Below are positions 7,383 to 10,189 of a DNA stretch of 10,189 nt, in pieces. Location: positions 1-10,189 of the forward strand of contig CADCOV010000097.1 of the NCBI GenBank assembly GCA_902803185.1. The letters run 5' to 3'. The translations under genes and the position numbers were made by a program. The stretch comes from an uncultured Eubacteriales bacterium (GTDB taxonomy: Bacteria; Bacillota; Clostridia; Peptostreptococcales; Anaerovoracaceae). Below the pieces are notes generated by a model. That model saw only the letters and a list, made by a program, of their open reading frames with translations, ran no database searches and was not told where the DNA came from. How positions within the stretch are numbered: position 1 is the first letter of the stretch; each line of letters opens with the position of its first letter.

Positions 7383-8360
7383 TTACTTGCCGGAAACGCC
7401 CCGGGCGATCCGAGGGTCCAGGTACATGTAGAACACGTCCACGGCGATCATCATGACCGCAACGGAGACGCTGATCACGAAATAGATGCCCATCAGGGTC
7501 GGATAGTCCCGGCGGCCGATGGCGGTCATCATGTAGCTTCCCATGCCCGGCCAGGAGAAGACGATCTCCACGATGGCGGAGCCGCTGACGATGTAGGCCA
7601 GCTGGATGCCGAAGACCGTGACCACCGGCAGGATGGCGTTGCGGAAGACGTATTTGCGGTAGATGCGCTCCTCCGGCATGCCCGCCGCCCTCAGGGTGGT
7701 GATGAAGTCCTCGTTCCCCACCTGGATGACGGAGGTACGGGCGATGCGGAAGTAGTACGGGATCAAAGTCAGGGAAAGGGCCATCCCCGGCAGGATCAGA
7801 TGCCGGAGCACGTCCAGGACGTGGGCAAAGCCGGTGTAGTTGGCCCTGAGGTCCACCATGCCCGCGGTCGGCAGGAGGTGGAGGGTGGAGGCGAAGACCA
7901 GGATCAGCATCAGCCCCAGCCAGAAGCTCGGCGTGGAGTCGAAGAAATAGCTGATGCTGCCCAGGGCCACGTCAAGCCTGGAGCCCACGTGGCGGGCACA
8001 GAAGATGCCGATGAGTGTACCTAAGATGAGGGCGATGATGCAGGAGGTCAGGCAGAGCAGCAGGGTCGGCCCCAGTCGGCTCATGATCTCCCCGGCGACA
8101 GGCTGCCCGGTGTAGATGGAGTAGCCCATATCGCCCTTCGCCAGATTGAAGACATAGTGGAAGAACTGGATGTAAAGCGGCTTATCGAGGCCGTAGCGCT
8201 GGTTCAACTCCTGGATCATCTCCTCGCTGACCGAGTCCGTCCCCGCCAGGATGCGGATCGGGTCGCCCGGGGCGATGTGGATGATGATGAAGTTGAACAA
8301 GAGGGCCAGCAGGACGCAGAGCAGTCCTGTGAGCAGGCGTTTTCCGATGTATCGATACAT
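7383..8360 (-). CDS. Peptide ABC transporter permease, DppB/OppB-type; first gene of the leftward operon
   Basis: First channel subunit, 325 residues. It begins MYRYIGKRLLTGLLCVLLAL, the classic B-type start with TM1 at about 8-29, followed by PGDPIRILAG (31-40) and the extracytoplasmic segment LNQRYGLDKPLYIQFFHYV (52-70). TM helices follow at about 98-122, 135-160, 187-205, 243-268 and 289-312. The EAA loop for ATPase contact is EDFITTLRAAGMPEERIYRK (217-236) and ends at RNAILP; the protein ends LDPRIARG, normal for the family. The ribosome site AGAGGGA lies about 5 bases before the ATG. It is preceded by a recognisable promoter at 8419-8448 and a short leader hairpin, so it should head the transcript carrying the whole importer and probably the downstream peptidase and MATE genes. 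Confidence 0.95.
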   Translation of the reverse strand: MYRYIGKRLLTGLLCVLLALLFNFIIIHIAPGDPIRILAGTDSVSEEMIQELNQRYGLDKPLYIQFFHYVFNLAKGDMGYSIYTGQPVAGEIMSRLGPTLLLCLTSCIIALILGTLIGIFCARHVGSRLDVALGSISYFFDSTPSFWLGLMLILVFASTLHLLPTAGMVDLRANYTGFAHVLDVLRHLILPGMALSLTLIPYYFRIARTSVIQVGNEDFITTLRAAGMPEERIYRKYVFRNAILPVVTVFGIQLAYIVSGSAIVEIVFSWPGMGSYMMTAIGRRDYPTLMGIYFVISVSVAVMMIAVDVFYMYLDPRIARGVSGK

Positions 8361-8382
8361 GGCGTTCCCTCTGTCGATCTAT

Positions 8383-8396
8383 ACCGCGAAAGCGGT
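8383..8396 (-). other. Small leader hairpin upstream of the permease operon
   Basis: ACCGC and GCGGT flank a four-base loop, giving a five-pair stem within the expected 5' leader of the leftward transcript, about 22 bases before the first ATG and just before its ribosome site. On the plus strand the same loop is GAAA. It is too small to be called a riboswitch and has no attached anti-terminator pairing that I can see; it may affect mRNA stability or initiation. Confidence 0.3.
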
Positions 8397-8418
8397 CTTT
8401 TCAGAAATGATTAACTCC

Positions 8419-8448
8419 TTTATATCACAATGGTTTTGCGTTTGTAAA
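8419..8448 (-). promoter_or_regulatory. Likely sigma-A type promoter of the peptide transporter operon
   Basis: On the minus strand TTTACA (8448-8443, five of six matches to the -35 consensus) lies 18 bases from TATAAA (8424-8419, five of six), and the -10 is extended by an upstream TG (TGATATAAA). Transcription would start near 8412, giving a leader of about 50 bases. This is the best promoter in the window and is correctly placed for the permease gene at 8360. The AT-rich setting in otherwise GC-rich DNA supports it. Confidence 0.7.
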
Positions 8449-8475
8449 TGCTAACATTTCCCAGTAATGTCTAAC
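8444..8475 (-). promoter_or_regulatory. Candidate regulator sites at and upstream of the operon -35
   Basis: Two near-identical direct repeats, GTAAATGCTAAC (8444-8455) and GTAATGTCTAAC (8464-8475), start exactly 20 bases apart, about two helical turns, so both would face the same side of the DNA. The first also lies in an inverted repeat AAATG - CTAA - CATTT (8446-8459) overlapping the -35. This layout fits a dimeric or tandem-bound regulator of the leftward promoter. No regulator gene lies in the window, so the factor is unknown and the repeats may be chance. Confidence 0.4.
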
Positions 8476-8513
8476 TGAACGGCAAGTCCGACAAAGTGCC
8501 AAAGATGGCGTAA

Positions 8514-8530
8514 TTTCAACGTTTTTCAAC
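8514..8530. repeat. TTTCAAC direct repeat, ten-base period
   Basis: TTTCAAC occurs at 8514-8520 and again at 8524-8530, exactly one helical turn apart, midway between the two divergent start codons and outside both predicted promoters. It could be part of an activator site for either direction. Two copies of a seven-base word are weak evidence. Confidence 0.25.
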
Positions 8531-8589
8531 CTCCATACCCTTTCGCTTTGTGCCAGTTCAGGCATACTCGAGATATCCCCTCTGCCCAC

Positions 8590-8618
8590 TTGCAATCCCC
8601 GCGGATTGCGATTAAGAT
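8590..8618 (+). promoter_or_regulatory. Candidate promoter of the M42-M3 peptidase unit with operator-like palindrome in the spacer
   Basis: TTGCAA (8590-8595, four of six) and TAAGAT (8613-8618, four of six) are separated by exactly 17 bases and precede the M42 start codon by about 35 bases. The spacer and the end of the -35 hold a perfect inverted repeat, GCAATCC (8592-8598) and GGATTGC (8603-8609), around a four-base centre. A repressor bound there would occlude RNA polymerase. The promoter elements alone are only moderate matches; the placement and the palindrome raise confidence. Confidence 0.5.
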
Positions 8619-8652
8619 GGTATCTGTAAGCGACAAAAAAGGAGGTCACTCT

Positions 8653-9705
8653 ATGGATATCGAACGTTACCGCGATTATATCGCCGCACAGCTGGAGGCT
8701 TTGGTCGGCATCGACAGCCCGAGCGGCTTCGCCTCGGAGGCGGAGCAGTACCTGGTGGAGGAGTTCACCCGGCTTGGCTACGAGCCGAAGCGCCTGAACA
8801 AGGGCGGCGTCTTCGTCAGCGTCGGCGGGAAGGACACCCACCCGCTCACCCTGCTGGCCCACGCGGACACCCTCTGCGCCGTGGTCCGCAGCATCAAGCC
8901 GACGGGCCGCCTGGCCATCTCCAACATCAACTTCCACATGAACTCCGTGGAGACGGAGAACGTCCACGTCCACACCCGCTTCGACGGCGCCTACGAAGGC
9001 ACGATCCAGCTGGTGAACCCGTCCGTCCACGTGAACCGGGAGGTCACCGCCCCGCGGGACTTCAACACCAACGTGGAGGTGGTCCTGGACGAGTGCGTGA
9101 CCACCGAGGAAGAGACGAAGGCCCTGGGCATCCGCCCGGGAGACATCATCGCCCTGGAGCCGCGGTTCCGCATCACGAAGAGCGGCTACGTCAAGAGCCG
9201 CTTCCTGGACGACAAGGCCTCCGTGGCCTGCCTGCTGGGCTTCGCGAAATACCTGAAGGAAGAAAAGATCGAGCTCCCGCGCCGGGTGGACCTTCTGATC
9301 ACCGTCTTCGAAGAGGTGGGACACGGCGGCGCCTTCGGCATCCCTGAGGACGCGGTGGAGATCCTCTCCGTGGACATGGGCTGCGTGGGCGACGACCTGA
9401 CCTGCACCGAGCAGATGGTCTCCATCTGCGCCAAGGACAACAGCGGCGTCTACGACCGCCGGGTCACCAACGCTTTGATCGAAGCTGCGGAGGAAGAGGG
9501 CCTGAAGTACGCGGTGGACATCTATCCGAGCTATTCCTCCGATGCCTCCGTCGCCCTCCGGGTCGGCTTCAACGTGCGCGCCGGCCTGATCGGGCCGGGC
9601 GTCTACGCCTCCCACGGCTACGAGCGCACCCATTTGGACGGTCTGACCGAGACCTTCCGCCTGCTCTGCGCCTACACCGCCAAGGACCGCTTCGAGGAAC
9701 TCTAA
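8653..9705 (+). CDS. M42 family metallo-aminopeptidase
   Basis: A 350-residue cytoplasmic dinuclear-metal peptidase of the M42 family (glutamyl aminopeptidase / TET-like; related members form dodecameric shells), removing N-terminal residues from peptides. Landmarks are GIDSPSGF (19-26), AHADTL with His70 and Asp72, SRFLDDKAS with the bridging Asp186/187, EEVGHGG with catalytic Glu220 and metal-binding Glu221, SVDMG with Asp241, and ASHGYERTH with His321. The insertion between His70 and the DDK motif corresponds to the dimerisation/PDZ-like domain. The frame is open upstream to an ATG at 8548, but the start at 8653 is chosen because a near-perfect AAAGGAGGT site sits 6-7 bases before it and the protein then begins where the family does. 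The SHGYERTH ending resembles, from memory, the M42 subgroup linked to the osmoprotectant NAGGN gene set, although no such genes are here. No signal peptide. Confidence 0.93.
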   Translation: MDIERYRDYIAAQLEALVGIDSPSGFASEAEQYLVEEFTRLGYEPKRLNKGGVFVSVGGKDTHPLTLLAHADTLCAVVRSIKPTGRLAISNINFHMNSVETENVHVHTRFDGAYEGTIQLVNPSVHVNREVTAPRDFNTNVEVVLDECVTTEEETKALGIRPGDIIALEPRFRITKSGYVKSRFLDDKASVACLLGFAKYLKEEKIELPRRVDLLITVFEEVGHGGAFGIPEDAVEILSVDMGCVGDDLTCTEQMVSICAKDNSGVYDRRVTNALIEAAEEEGLKYAVDIYPSYSSDASVALRVGFNVRAGLIGPGVYASHGYERTHLDGLTETFRLLCAYTAKDRFEEL

Positions 9706-9716
9706 TGGAGGCTTCC

Positions 9717-10189
9717 ATGACAAAAAACAACGCGTCCTGGGATCTGGACGCGATCTATCGGGGATTTGACGATCCCGCCTGGAAAGCCGCGGTCCGGGAG
9801 AGCCGGGCGGCCTTTGACGGGCTCAGGGAGGACCTCTCCGCCGGGGAGGAGACCCTGCCGGCAGAAGGCCTGGCGTCGCTCCTCGCCCGCTACGACGAGT
9901 CCGCGCTCCGGTTTTCCACGCCGGAGACCTTCCTGACCCTCTGGGACAGCGTCCGTCCGGCGGATGCCGCCTATGCCCTGGCCGAAAAGGAGATCCGGGA
10001 GATCGCCGGACAGCGGGACGCGGCGTTCATCCTGTTGGAACAGCGCCTGGCCGCCTATGCGGCGTCTCTTGGAGAGGAGGCGGTCCCGGAGGTCCTCGCC
10101 TCTTACCGGTTCCTGATCGAGGAGAGCCGCCGCATGGCCCCTCACCGGCCCGATCCGGCGCAGCTGGACCTGCTCCACGCCCTCCGCAA
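9717..10189 (+). CDS. M3 family oligoendopeptidase, PepF-like (N-terminal part only)
   Basis: Only the first 157 residues are in the window and the frame stays open to the right edge. The opening, ASWDLDAIYRGFDDPAWKAA (6-25), matches the start typical of M3 oligoendopeptidase F-type enzymes (WDLxxLYxxFDDPxF), and what follows is the charged, helical N-terminal region that caps the substrate tunnel in this family. The zinc motif HExxH would lie several hundred residues further on, so catalytic competence cannot be judged. A GGAGG site sits 5 bases before the ATG and the gap from the M42 stop is 11 bases, so the two peptidases form one transcription unit. PepF-like enzymes cut medium-length peptides internally in the cytoplasm, which complements M42 aminopeptidase trimming. 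The family call rests mainly on the N-terminal signature. Confidence 0.72.
   Translation, partial: MTKNNASWDLDAIYRGFDDPAWKAAVRESRAAFDGLREDLSAGEETLPAEGLASLLARYDESALRFSTPETFLTLWDSVRPADAAYALAEKEIREIAGQRDAAFILLEQRLAAYAASLGEEAVPEVLASYRFLIEESRRMAPHRPDPAQLDLLHALR

Noticed and set aside
6486..8024. Plus-strand open frame of 512 codons opposite the permeases
   Set aside because: Low-complexity His/Asp/Gln-rich shadow of two convincing permease genes.
8386..8421. Possible nine-residue leader peptide on the minus strand after an AAAGGAG-like sequence, starting with ATT
   Set aside because: The AAAGGAG overlaps the -10 element and would lie at or upstream of the expected transcript start, and ATT is a very rare start codon.
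8548..8652. N-terminal extension of the M42 protein from the ATG at 8548
   Set aside because: It would run through the candidate promoter, has no ribosome site, and the family start coincides with the ATG at 8653 that has a near-perfect site.
8361..8652. Small RNA, riboswitch or tRNA in the divergent gap
   Set aside because: Apart from a five-pair hairpin and short repeats I see no cloverleaf, long paired structure or terminator with a U-tract.
8425..9723. Minus-strand open frame of 432 codons opposite the M42 gene
   Set aside because: The plus strand carries all M42 motifs and a strong ribosome site; the antisense product has no recognisable feature and would cross the control region.

Overview
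The window is GC-rich and densely coding, with AT-richer gaps between transcription units. It looks like a chromosomal segment of a high-GC Bacillota, plausibly a Clostridia-type peptide or amino-acid fermenter. That rests on the strong AGGAGG-type ribosome binding sites, a lipobox signal peptide followed by a Gly/Ser-rich linker, and the family content. Taxonomy is inference; no marker gene is present. I see no RNA genes, CRISPR array, insertion sequence or phage gene.

Layout: two divergent transcription units leave one control region (about 8361-8652). Leftward (minus strand), in transcription order: two oligopeptide/dipeptide ABC permeases (8360-7383, 7370-6531), two ATPases (6520-5549, 5552-4545, overlapping by ATGA), a large stem-loop (4482-4537), the substrate-binding lipoprotein (4436-2823), a spacer with two hairpins (2732-2819) and a possible internal promoter, a cytoplasmic M14 metallocarboxypeptidase (2724-1339), and a MATE efflux transporter (from 1328, running off the left edge). 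Rightward (plus strand): an M42 aminopeptidase (8653-9705), and 11 bases later the start of an M3/PepF-like oligoendopeptidase (from 9717, running off the right edge).

Together the genes read as a peptide acquisition and breakdown locus. The lipoprotein captures peptides outside, the four-subunit ABC importer brings them in, and cytoplasmic M3 (endo), M42 (amino end) and M14 (carboxyl end) peptidases could degrade them. The MATE exporter as last visible gene of the import unit is the least expected member; it may export an end product or toxic moiety, or it may simply be a neighbour.

The control region has a good leftward promoter with repeats around its -35, and a moderate rightward promoter whose spacer holds a perfect 7-bp inverted repeat. 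The most unusual sequence-level signal is the AT-rich word CTTTGAT, always followed by C or G. It occurs ten times on both strands and in three reading frames inside GC-rich genes, about once per kilobase, far more than base composition suggests. No individual gene family is new; the points of interest are the gene combination, the regulatory region and this repeated word.
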